Part shown: positions 48,221-56,774 of the stretch, one piece after another
Position numbering within the stretch: position 1 is the stretch's first letter
Layout: each line of letters begins with the position of its first letter
Origin: Bacteroides bouchesdurhonensis
GTDB taxonomy: Bacteria > Bacteroidota > Bacteroidia > Bacteroidales > Bacteroidaceae
Reading direction: 5' to 3'
Assembly: GCF_900155865.1 (NCBI RefSeq)
Contig: NZ_LT707006.1
Location: 1,755,685 to 1,819,684, forward strand
DNA: 64,000 bases
Program-made: the position numbers and the translations under genes
The notes under the pieces: model-generated
What the model saw: the letters and a program-made list of their open reading frames with translations, nothing else
What the model was told of the DNA's origin: nothing
Databases searched by the model: none

Positions 48221-49138
48221 ATGAATAAACAATTATTTAAAATTGCTGATATAGTAACTGCCCATTTACAAGATATGAAAAGTATCGGATTGATTGAGGG
48301 AAAAATGGGATTGGTTTTGTTTTATTATGAATTTTCTAGATATTTGTCTCTTGAAATAGACAATCATTTGGCGAATAATTTATTGGATGAGGTTTTGAGT
48401 AAAGCTGGAAAGGTAGGTAATAATGGTATTGAGCTAGGGCTTGCCGGGATTGGCTGGGGAATAAATTATCTTATTCGTAATGAGTTCGTGGAAGTCACCG
48501 AGGATGCTCTTATTGATTTGGAGTACAACCTTTTTTCCGGGGAATCTGTGGATTTTGGCATTAACTTCTCTATGTTATCTCCTGCTGTTTATCTTTTGTC
48601 AAAATATGGAGGTAAGGAGATGCTGGGAAATTATGATGTTTATGTATTAGCTCTTTTGAATACTTGTAGATATTATTGTTTAAGTATTTATGACAATAAA
48701 AAGAAGCCTTTGGATCTGATAAATTCCATGTTATACTTTCTTCTTGGGTTGAAAAAACAAAATGTTCATGTATGGGAAGCTGATAAACTTATCTGGAAAA
48801 TTCTAACTTATTTGTTGGATTATAAAGATATTGAAAAAGATATATATGGTGATACTGTTATTCTTTTTAATCTGTTGCATCAGATGCCTGATACTACTCC
48901 TTTGAAAAAAGATGTTATAGCTAGATTGAGTAATTTAAAAGATAAAGATTGGAGTATCGAAGCTTATAGAAAAATATTATGGCAACAAATTCTTTTTTCT
49001 CAATGGAGTGATAACGCTATCATTCCGGAAATTGACAAACTTTTATATCTTATAGAAAATGAGAATCCAAATTCAAAAGGAATTTGTGTTCCATTAGGTA
49101 TATACTTGATGAATATGAATAAATCCAAGAAAGTCTAG
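48221..49138 (+). CDS. LanC-like protein without zinc ligands
   Basis: A 305-residue helical protein with LanC-type repeats (IGLIEGKMGLVLFYYEFSRY and GLAGIGWGINYL). The Cys and Cys-His-Gly motifs that hold zinc in active lanthionine cyclases are absent, and no dehydratase gene is in the window. It is therefore probably a binding or scaffold protein, not a cyclase. It starts 15 bases after the GT32 gene and ends one base before Glf. Confidence 0.65.
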   Translation: MNKQLFKIADIVTAHLQDMKSIGLIEGKMGLVLFYYEFSRYLSLEIDNHLANNLLDEVLSKAGKVGNNGIELGLAGIGWGINYLIRNEFVEVTEDALIDLEYNLFSGESVDFGINFSMLSPAVYLLSKYGGKEMLGNYDVYVLALLNTCRYYCLSIYDNKKKPLDLINSMLYFLLGLKKQNVHVWEADKLIWKILTYLLDYKDIEKDIYGDTVILFNLLHQMPDTTPLKKDVIARLSNLKDKDWSIEAYRKILWQQILFSQWSDNAIIPEIDKLLYLIENENPNSKGICVPLGIYLMNMNKSKKV

Positions 49139-49139
49139 T

Positions 49140-50261
49140 ATGAAGAAGTATGATTATTTAATAGTTGGTAGCGGATTATATGGTTCGATTGTAGCACATG
49201 AATTGACTGCAAAAGGGAAATCATGCATTGTAATAGATAAACGTAGTCATATTGGGGGTAATATCTATACTGAGAAAATGAAAGATATTACAGTCCATAA
49301 GTATGGAGCTCATATCTTCCATACTAATAATAGAGTGGTATGGGATTACTTGAATTCGTTTGCAGAATTTAATAGATATACCAATTCTCCGTTAGCAAAT
49401 TATAAAGGTGAACTGTATAATTTGCCTTTTAATATGAATACATTTTATCGGATGTGGGGAGTGAAGACTCCTACCGAGGCTTTAGAGAAAATAGAATCCC
49501 AGAAGAGAGAATCGGGTATTGGTGTTCCATCTAATTTAGAAGAACAAGCTATATCTCTTGTGGGAAAGGATATTTATGAAAAGTTGATAAAAGGATATAC
49601 GGAAAAACAATGGGGAAAAAAGGCTGTTGATCTTCCGGCTTTTATTATTCGGCGTTTACCGGTACGTTTTACTTTTGATAACAACTATTTTGATGATAGA
49701 TATCAGGGAATTCCAATAGGAGGATATACTCCTATCATAGACAAGATGTTGTCGGGAAGTGAGGTTGTATTGGATACTGATTATTTTTCTGATAAAGAAT
49801 ATCTGGATAGTTTAGCTGATACGGTGGTTTATACAGGAGAGATTGATCGGTATTTCGATTATTGTTATGGTGCTTTGGAATATCGCAGTTTGCGATTTGA
49901 AACGACTGTGTTAGAGAATCAATCTAACTTTCAAGGTAACGCGGTAGTTAATTATACCGATTCGGAAACTCCTTATACCCGCATTATTGAACATAAACAT
50001 TTTGAATTCGGTCGTCAGCCGGATACTGTGATTACTAAAGAGTATCCTCTGACATTCCAATTAGGTGACGAGCCTTATTATCCTGTTAATAATGATAAGA
50101 ATAATGCTCTTTATGAGAAATATAGCGAGTTATTGCGACAACAGGTAAACGTGTATTTTGGCGGGAGACTTGCTGAGTATAAATATTATAATATGGATCA
50201 GGTTATTGAACGTGCATTGTGTTTGGTAACTTTATTGGAACTTAAAAATAGTATTTTATAG
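49140..50261 (+). CDS. glf: UDP-galactopyranose mutase
   Basis: A 373-residue flavoenzyme that converts UDP-galactopyranose to UDP-galactofuranose. FAD motif LIVGSGLYGSIVAHEL, IDKRSHIGGNIYTE, KYGAHIFHTNN, GYTEKQWGKK and the C-terminal FGGRLAEYKYYNMD are all present. Last gene of the intact cassette. Presence with GT32 suggests galactofuranose transfer to a product made by this locus. Confidence 0.95.
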   Translation: MKKYDYLIVGSGLYGSIVAHELTAKGKSCIVIDKRSHIGGNIYTEKMKDITVHKYGAHIFHTNNRVVWDYLNSFAEFNRYTNSPLANYKGELYNLPFNMNTFYRMWGVKTPTEALEKIESQKRESGIGVPSNLEEQAISLVGKDIYEKLIKGYTEKQWGKKAVDLPAFIIRRLPVRFTFDNNYFDDRYQGIPIGGYTPIIDKMLSGSEVVLDTDYFSDKEYLDSLADTVVYTGEIDRYFDYCYGALEYRSLRFETTVLENQSNFQGNAVVNYTDSETPYTRIIEHKHFEFGRQPDTVITKEYPLTFQLGDEPYYPVNNDKNNALYEKYSELLRQQVNVYFGGRLAEYKYYNMDQVIERALCLVTLLELKNSIL

Positions 50262-50397
50262 GGAGTATATTATTTTAGTGTGTTTTATGAAACGAGAATA
50301 GGAGCGACTAATATACTTTTTAAAGTTCCTTCTGGGGCTAATCGATGTAAATAAAATGCTATTAGACTTTCAGGTAGCATTTTTAGTTATTAAATAA

Positions 50398-50975
50398 ATT
50401 TTATTTGAAAACTCTGATATATCTGATTGGAAACATAAAATTGGATATCGTGATAATCTGATTTATAAAGATTTTGCTTTAAAAATAAAAACTTATTCTT
50501 CTAAAATAGCAAAGATACTTTTTAATGCTGGTCCTTTGTTTGGGAACGAATGCTAAGAGAAACGGAAAATGTATTTGTTGCAGATACTGTCGATTTGGGA
50601 AGAAAATTCGTAGAACGTCTTGATCGGAACTATAGAATTCAGTCTATAGATAATCATGAGTATCAGGATATTGACATTGTATTACTGAAACACTTTATAA
50701 AAAGGCTTCCTTGGGCATTGAAAGAAGAAGGTTTATTACTTATTAATAAGATCGAGTATGTAAAATGTTTTGTAGGTGGAGATCAACTAGATATATGGTA
50801 TGATAATTTGTGGTGGAGTATTTTATATGATGTGCCTGTTGTCGAAGAACTCTCTTTATCTGATATAGAACCTTATATGGATAAAAAGATACAAGATTCT
50901 TTTTATGATGAGATGACTGTCAATAATAAGTTATCAGCTGTTGGCTTATGGATTATGAATAAGAATTTACTATAG
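50398..50975 (+). pseudogene. Frameshifted gene of unknown family
   Basis: The frame opening after a stop at 50395 (LFENSDISDWKHKIGYRDN) reaches a stop at about 50553. The next frame from ATG 50550 continues as RETENVFVADTVDLGRKF and onward to the stop at 50975. One indel near 50550 joins them. No family recognised. Its 3' end is duplicated before 54847. Confidence 0.5.
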
Positions 50976-51007
50976 ATATTGAATTAACAATTAAATAAAC
51001 TCAAGTT

Positions 51008-52216
51008 ATGAAAAAAATTACGCGTAAAGACTTTGAGGGATTGCGTCAGCAATACCCTGTATTAACTCAAGATGAGATGCGTCGTTATGTAGGTGGCTAT
51101 TCCGATAATTCTTGTAATGGAGATTGGTTTGCTTCCGAACTTTATTTATCTGATTTTGGTGTAAGTGTATTTTCTTCAGGTGGATACGGTGGCTATGGTG
51201 GATATGATGATGGAGGTGGGGATATAGATGGAGGAGAGCTTGGTGAAGTAGTGATTTATGGTCATTATACTCCTAAATATTATGAAGAGCAGCCTAAAGA
51301 TAATGAAGAACAACCCGGTAAATTTAATCCTGACTGGGATTACTATGATCCTTGGGGAGACGATTCGGATTCAGATGATAATAATGATGATAATGGTTAT
51401 CCTGGTTTTTATTATTATGGATATGATGATAATTATGGATATGAGTATTGGGGTGGAAACTCTGGTGGTGGAGGTGGAGGATCTGGAGATGGTTCATCAG
51501 ATTCAGATACTTTAAGTGAGATATTAAGTTATTTGAAGGGATTGCTATCATCATCAATTGCTATATCGGCTGAAGTGGCACACAATATATATGAATATAT
51601 TGTTCCATTAATGTTAGAACATCCTGATGCAGTAGGAACTGTAAAAAGTTATTTGACTGAATTAAAAGGGCTTATAGGACCGACTGTTGAATCTGATCCT
51701 AATAAAATGGGGTGGGATGATTTATTCTCTATATGGTTATTTGAATTGAATGCTTCTAATATGGAGAAAGATTCAAAAAGCAATTTGATGATCTTTACTT
51801 TTACGGATAATGCTCAGACAACAAAAGATCTTCAACAGCAAGAAGGAGTTCTAAAGGTTCGTAATATGGCTATTGAAAAAATAAAGAATGGTTCGTTGGA
51901 TTATACTCATGATTCATGGACATATGGCGTTCCGGAATTTTTTGATGGAATAATAAATATGAATGAGGTAACATCATTTCTAGGGTCATATAATACGGGC
52001 ATTACTATAGAGGATAATCATAATGGTACGTACACTCTTAATTATACAGTTTCTAATAATAGTGGTTGGGAGTCAGCAACACGGTTACGTGTTGCGCATA
52101 CAGCAGGTGGTCCACATGAGGGTATTATTCCTAATTGTGACCGAGATGCTACCTTAGGATTAGGGGGCACTATATCTGAAAAGTGGACATGGTCTGAAAC
52201 AATAAGTATAAAATAA
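51008..52216 (+). CDS. GG-leader protein with Gly-rich linker and unknown toxin-like domain
   Basis: A 402-residue protein. The leader MKKITRKDFEGLRQQYPVLT...EMRRYVGG ends at Gly29-Gly30. Residues 31-160 are a Gly/Tyr/Asp-rich low-complexity linker with GGELGEVVIYG and EYWGGNSGGGGGGSGD. The folded C-terminal ~230 residues include NNSGWESATRLRV and DATLGLGGTISEKWTW, unrecognised. It is exported, in my reading, by a peptidase-containing ABC transporter. The four tandem lipoproteins that follow are candidate immunity proteins. Confidence 0.7.
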   Translation: MKKITRKDFEGLRQQYPVLTQDEMRRYVGGYSDNSCNGDWFASELYLSDFGVSVFSSGGYGGYGGYDDGGGDIDGGELGEVVIYGHYTPKYYEEQPKDNEEQPGKFNPDWDYYDPWGDDSDSDDNNDDNGYPGFYYYGYDDNYGYEYWGGNSGGGGGGSGDGSSDSDTLSEILSYLKGLLSSSIAISAEVAHNIYEYIVPLMLEHPDAVGTVKSYLTELKGLIGPTVESDPNKMGWDDLFSIWLFELNASNMEKDSKSNLMIFTFTDNAQTTKDLQQQEGVLKVRNMAIEKIKNGSLDYTHDSWTYGVPEFFDGIINMNEVTSFLGSYNTGITIEDNHNGTYTLNYTVSNNSGWESATRLRVAHTAGGPHEGIIPNCDRDATLGLGGTISEKWTWSETISIK

Positions 52217-52218
52217 AT

Positions 52219-52712
52219 ATGAAACAGGTATTAATTTGTGTTTTTCTACTAATTTTGATGTGCAGTTGTCTGAAACATCACCCAAAGAAAATATATCCTG
52301 CACTTTATGGTGTTGAACATAATTGGGTTAGAGATAGTTTGGGTATTGTATTGCTTGATTCCAGTTGGATAGCAGGAGATACCTGGGAAGTTGGGACTGT
52401 TTGGGGACCTAAAGAAAAGCAACCCTATCCTTGTCATACTACTAAACAAATGGGCTATTTTAATGATACTCTTTATTGTGAATTGGATTCATATAGTAAC
52501 GGAGAACAATATGAAACAGTAGATGGACTCTCAACTGTTTGTTTAACAGTTATGTATTTTTATTGTTCTTCTCATTCTGGACCATTAGCTGGTTTGACTC
52601 ATAGTGATACCATTGGTTGGTATTATGTTTATGATGGTGAACCGAGTTTTAAGAGATGTATAAATAAAGCTGAAGCTGATTCCATATTAGAATCATGGGG
52701 TATTAAAAATTA
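52219..52712 (+). CDS. Tandem lipoprotein, copy 1
   Basis: A 164-residue lipoprotein (LILMCSCLKHHPKK, Cys about 15). Conserved core: IYPALYGVEHN, SLGIVLLDSSW, KQMGYFNDTLYCELD, KAEADSILESWGI. No recognised family. It begins three bases after the toxin-like gene, the usual immunity position. Confidence 0.7.
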
Positions 52713-52877
52713 AGTGGAAATCTTGTATTGGAATAGTTGTTCCTTAAACATCTTTCAAAATATAGGCTATGTTGAAGTATGATTATTCTGATAAGGAAAT
52801 ATGTTTTTGGGATGTTGCATTAGGTTTAGAAGGATCTATATCCAAAAGGTGATTTGGTCCGAAACAATTAGTCTAAA

Positions 52878-53381
52878 ATGAATATGAAACATGTACTAAT
52901 TTATGTTTTTCTATTAATATTGATGTGTGGCTGTCTGAAACGTCATCCAAAGAAAATATATCCTGCACTTTATGGTGTTGAGCATAATCGGGTTAGAGAC
53001 AGTTTGGGTATTGTATTGTTAGATTCTAGTTGGGTAGCAGGGTATACTTGGAAAGTTGGAACTTTTTGGGAACCAAGAGAAGAACAACCATATCCTTGTC
53101 ATACGGGTAAACAAATGGGCTATTTTAATGATACTCTTTATTGTGAATTGGATTCATATAGTAACGGAGAACAATATGAAACGGTAGATGGACTCTCAAC
53201 TGTTTATTTAAAAATCATGTATTTTTATCGTTCGTCTCACTCTGGTCCATTAGGTGGTCTGACTTTTAGTTATGATACTATTGGATGGTTTTATCTATAT
53301 GAAGGTGCTCCGGGTATTTCTGATTGTATTAGTAAAATTGAGGCCGATTCTATATTAGAATCATGGGGTATTAAAAATTAA
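52878..53381 (+). CDS. Tandem lipoprotein, copy 2
   Basis: A 167-residue lipoprotein, paralogue of copy 1 with MCGCLKRHPKK at the lipobox. Differences cluster in the C-terminal third (TFSYDTIGWFYLYEGAPG). Same layout and spacing as copies 3 and 4. Confidence 0.7.
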   Translation: MNMKHVLIYVFLLILMCGCLKRHPKKIYPALYGVEHNRVRDSLGIVLLDSSWVAGYTWKVGTFWEPREEQPYPCHTGKQMGYFNDTLYCELDSYSNGEQYETVDGLSTVYLKIMYFYRSSHSGPLGGLTFSYDTIGWFYLYEGAPGISDCISKIEADSILESWGIKN

Positions 53382-53545
53382 GTGGAAATCTTATATTGGA
53401 ATAGTTGTTCCTTAATTATCTTTCAAAATATAGGCTATGTTGAAGTATGATTATTCTGATAAGGGAATATGTTTTTGGGATGTTGCATTAGGTTTAGAAG
53501 GATCTATATACAAAAGGTGATTTGGTCCGAAACAATTAGTCTAAA

Positions 53546-54049
53546 ATGAATATGAAACATGTACTAATTTATGTTTTTCTATTAATATTGATGTGTGGCT
53601 GTCTGAAACGTCATCCAAAGAAAGTATATCCTGCACTTTATGGTGTTGAGCATAATCGGGTTAGAGATAGTTTGGGCATTGTATTGTTAGATTCTAGTTG
53701 GGTAGCAGGGTATACTTGGGAAGTTGGAACTTTTTGGGAACCAAGAGAAGAACAACCATATCCTTGTCATACAGGTAAACAAATGGGCTATTTTAATGAT
53801 ACTCTTTATTGTGAACTAGATTATTATTACAATGGAGAACATTATAAGACCCCAGATGGGACTAATGCTGTTTATTTAACAGTAATGTATTTTTATCGTT
53901 CGTCTCACTCTGGACCATTAGCTGGTTTGACTTATAGTGATACCATTGGTTGGTACTATGTTTATGATGGTGAACCGGGTTCTAAGAGATGTATAAATAA
54001 AGCTGAAGCTGATTCCATATTAGAATCATGGAGTATAAAAATTAAGTAG
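53546..54049 (+). CDS. Tandem lipoprotein, copy 3
   Basis: A 167-residue lipoprotein. N-terminal two thirds nearly match copy 2; the C-terminal end (TIGWYYVYDGEPGSKRC) matches copy 1, as expected if gene conversion mixes copies. One variable patch (YYYNGEHYKTPDGTN) is unique. Confidence 0.7.
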   Translation: MNMKHVLIYVFLLILMCGCLKRHPKKVYPALYGVEHNRVRDSLGIVLLDSSWVAGYTWEVGTFWEPREEQPYPCHTGKQMGYFNDTLYCELDYYYNGEHYKTPDGTNAVYLTVMYFYRSSHSGPLAGLTYSDTIGWYYVYDGEPGSKRCINKAEADSILESWSIKIK

Positions 54050-54211
54050 AAATCTTGTATTGGAATAGTTGTTCCTTAAACATCTTTCAAAATATAGGCT
54101 ATGTTGAAGTATGATTATTCTGATAAGGAAATATGTTTTTCGGATGTTGCATTAGATTTAGAAGGATATCTATATCTGAAAGGTGATTTGGTCCGAAACA
54201 ATTAGTCTAAA

Positions 54212-54715
54212 ATGAATATGAAACATGTACTAATTTATGTTTTTCTATTAATATTGATGTGTGGCTGTCTGAAACGTCATCCAAAGAAAATATATCCTGC
54301 ACTTTATGGAATTGAGCATAATCGGGTTAGAGATAGTTTGGGCATTGCATTACTTGATTCTAGCTGGATAGTGGGGGATACTTGGGAAGTTGGGACTGCT
54401 TGGGAACCTAAAGAAAAACAACCATATCCTTGCCATACTACTAAACAAATGGGCTATTTTAATGATACTCTTTATTGTGAATTAGATTCATATAGTAATG
54501 GAGAAATGTATGAGACACAAGATGGTCCTGGGACTGTTTATTTAAGAGTTATGTATTTTTATCGTTCGTCTCGTTCTGGACCATTGGGTGGCTTGACTTA
54601 TGGTGATGATGTTATAGGCTGGTATTGTGTGTATGAAAGTGGTCTGGGTATTCATAGCCATATTAGTAAAGCTGAAGCTGATTCCATAATCAAGTCATGG
54701 GGAATTAAATATTAA
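54212..54715 (+). CDS. Tandem lipoprotein, copy 4
   Basis: A 167-residue lipoprotein, the last in the array and the most divergent C-terminally (VYESGLGIHSHISK). It is followed by a duplicated segment carrying the 5' region and leader of a second GG-leader gene. Confidence 0.7.
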   Translation: MNMKHVLIYVFLLILMCGCLKRHPKKIYPALYGIEHNRVRDSLGIALLDSSWIVGDTWEVGTAWEPKEKQPYPCHTTKQMGYFNDTLYCELDSYSNGEMYETQDGPGTVYLRVMYFYRSSRSGPLGGLTYGDDVIGWYCVYESGLGIHSHISKAEADSIIKSWGIKY

Positions 54716-54739
54716 TAAGAATATGATGCCGGTATTTTT

Positions 54740-55040
54740 TTAATGATGAAATGATTGTTAATATTAAGTTATCAGCTGTTGGCTTATGGATTATGAATCA
54801 GTAATTTTCTATAGATATGGATTTAACAATTAAATAAACTCAAGTTATGAAAAAAATTACGCGTAAAGACTTTCAGAGATTGCGTCAGCATTACCTTGTA
54901 TTAACTCAAGATGAGATGCGTCGTTATGTAGATGGCTATTCCGATAGTTCTTGTAATGGAGATTGGTTTGCTTCCGAACTTTATTTATCTGATTTTGGCG
55001 TAAGTGTATTTTCTTCGGGTGGATACGGTGGATATGATGA
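54740..55040 (+). repeat. Duplicated 5' flank and leader module
   Basis: Matches 50908-51190 closely: the tail of the unknown gene (GTTATCAGCTGTTGGCTTAT), the intergenic AACAATTAAATAAACTCAAG, and the first ~65 codons of the GG-leader gene. It shows that leader plus upstream sequence is copied as a module onto new C-terminal domains. Confidence 0.8.
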
Positions 55041-55680
55041 TAGTTATGAATTTGAGTATTGGGGAGGAAATACAGGTGGTGGAGGTGGAGGAACCGGAGA
55101 CCATAATCCATCGACGGGTGATGATAAATATGGAGAGATTTGGCAAAAAATTAAATCTATTTGTTTTGAGATTGCAAATGCATTGGGGGTAGATTTGAGT
55201 GGCGTACAAATAGAATTGGGATCTGGCAGAGCTGCCTATGCGTGGAGACAAGGTGATAAAATAATTATAGGCTATGGCTTTTTTGAAGGATTATCATGTG
55301 AATATGATAGAACTTCTACGTTGATTCATGAAAAAATGCATCTTCAGTTTGATGATTTGAGTGAAATAATAGAGATTCCAACTTCAGGTGTTCTTGGTAC
55401 TAAAGATTCTGTTCCTGATTATGTAAAAGAATATATTGACTTGTCAATTGAAAGGGGGGGAGGGGTAACTTCAATGGGATATGACTTCGAATTTAACAGT
55501 TATATAGATTATGTTAGCTTAAAATCTCCAGTTTACTATGAGAATGAACTGAGAGCATATGAGCATGAAATTGAAATTTGTCCAGATTCAATGGTCAGTT
55601 CTGAATATGCTTTAGAAAGAAAATATAAAGTATGGAAATATAAACAATTACTTCAGGAAGCTTTGAAAATACAGAATTGA
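54847..55680 (+). CDS. GG-leader protein with HExxH zincin-like domain
   Basis: A 277-residue protein. The leader resembles 51008 but reads YVDG, so Gly29 is Asp, which may block processing. After a short Gly-rich linker (EYWGGNTGGGGGGTGD) comes a new domain with LIHEKMHLQFDD (HExxH, His161-Glu162-His165) and a downstream acid-rich ENELRAYEHE around residue 235 as a possible third ligand. Putative secreted metallopeptidase toxin. The next gene may provide immunity. Confidence 0.7.
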   Translation: MKKITRKDFQRLRQHYLVLTQDEMRRYVDGYSDSSCNGDWFASELYLSDFGVSVFSSGGYGGYDDSYEFEYWGGNTGGGGGGTGDHNPSTGDDKYGEIWQKIKSICFEIANALGVDLSGVQIELGSGRAAYAWRQGDKIIIGYGFFEGLSCEYDRTSTLIHEKMHLQFDDLSEIIEIPTSGVLGTKDSVPDYVKEYIDLSIERGGGVTSMGYDFEFNSYIDYVSLKSPVYYENELRAYEHEIEICPDSMVSSEYALERKYKVWKYKQLLQEALKIQN

Positions 55681-55698
55681 ACTATTAACTCTTAAATT

Positions 55699-56544
55699 AT
55701 GAGGATATTATTAAGTTTATTATTTATTTTATTACTGTCGGTAGACATAAGTAAATTTCAATTGTTGGATGAAGGTTTGTGTTTCCTGTGCGAGCAACAA
55801 GGTCAAGATGTAGATATGCAAAAGTCATATCAGATAGAGTTGGACTCTGTTTTGAGGTCCGCTAACTGGAAAGTAATCTCTTTCTTGAAAGATGATGAGA
55901 TATGTACTGAGATTACTAACCTGATGGATTATCCTGTAACATTGCGATTAGTCTCAAATACTAATCCCGAAGCGGGAAGTACCATTCATATCCATATTTT
56001 TGATGGTGTTCGATGGAATTCTTTGGAAACAGGTAATTTGTTTCTGCTCGGGAGTCCTATAAAAACAATATTTTCACCTAGAGAAACAAAGGAGTTTTGT
56101 AGCGCAATAATTAATAATACAAAAGGTTTAAATGGGATTGCATTTATAGAATACAGACTTTATCATTTGACTTCTTCCGGTACTGAATTACAAAGGAAAG
56201 AGGTTGTATTACCTGTTACTACTTTAAAGAAGGAAGATGGAAGTAATGTGGAAGGTATTTATTGGAAAGTAGATAAAGCCCCAGAATTTCCGGGTGGAGA
56301 TGAAGCTTTGAATGCTTTTTTTAAAAGTAATGTAAAGAATCCAAATGGTCGTAAAATATGTGGTATAGTTAAAGTTGTAGTGGAAAAAGATGGTACTATA
56401 CGTTATCCTTGTGTGATAAATAGGTCAATAGGGGGCTTTGATAGAGTCATCCTACCGATTATATTGCAAATGCCCAAGTGGACTCCTGCATATGTAAAAG
56501 GGGAACCCGTTAGGGCTTTTTATAATATCCAAGTAGATTTTTAA
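55699..56544 (+). CDS. Exported protein with TonB-like C-terminal domain
   Basis: A 281-residue protein with an N-terminal hydrophobic segment (MRILLSLLFILLLSVDIS). The last ~85 residues carry the TonB-C pattern (KAPEFPGGDEALNAFF, VKVVVEKDGTI, MPKWTPAYVKGEPV, NIQVDF). The central 150 residues are unrecognised. It lies 18 bases after the zincin-like gene, so an immunity role is possible as well as a genuine periplasmic transducer function. Confidence 0.7.
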   Translation: MRILLSLLFILLLSVDISKFQLLDEGLCFLCEQQGQDVDMQKSYQIELDSVLRSANWKVISFLKDDEICTEITNLMDYPVTLRLVSNTNPEAGSTIHIHIFDGVRWNSLETGNLFLLGSPIKTIFSPRETKEFCSAIINNTKGLNGIAFIEYRLYHLTSSGTELQRKEVVLPVTTLKKEDGSNVEGIYWKVDKAPEFPGGDEALNAFFKSNVKNPNGRKICGIVKVVVEKDGTIRYPCVINRSIGGFDRVILPIILQMPKWTPAYVKGEPVRAFYNIQVDF

Positions 56545-56774
56545 TAAACGCATTAATTGAGTGGTGTTGCAAATGTAAATATTTGTGATATACAATGAGG
56601 TCAAATAAAGGTGAACTATAAAATCAATGCCTGTAGGGAGGTTTGAGCTTAAGTTTATCATAGTTTTTAGGTATTGATGTTCTCCATTTCTTTTATGAAC
56701 TTTGTGGAAGTATAAAGTGTTCTTAATAGAATGAGACAATTAAAGTGTTCTATTAGAAAAAGAAAGGAGAACAA

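Larger units (their letters stand above)
52219..54715 (+). repeat. Four tandem repeats of about 666 bp
   Basis: Lipoprotein genes at 52219, 52878, 53546 and 54212 start 659, 668 and 666 bases apart. The ~165-base spacers are also repeated and end with a relic of the toxin gene's 3' end (GGTCCGAAACAATTAGTCTAAA, compare GGTCTGAAACAATAAGTATAAA before copy 1). The duplication unit therefore was toxin tail plus lipoprotein. Confidence 0.85.

Noticed and set aside
51258..51557. Met/Ile-rich and His/Asn-rich frames in the Gly/Asp linker region
   Set aside because: Low-complexity shadows of the GG-leader gene linker; the same appears at 54857-55251.
52219..54715. CRISPR array or short tandem repeat
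   Set aside because: The repeat unit is ~666 bases with coding genes; no short regularly spaced repeats occur anywhere in the window.
30995..55680. Classical lanthipeptide cluster
   Set aside because: There is a LanC-like gene and GG leaders, but no dehydratase, LanC lacks zinc ligands, and the products are 180-400 residue proteins, not short peptides.
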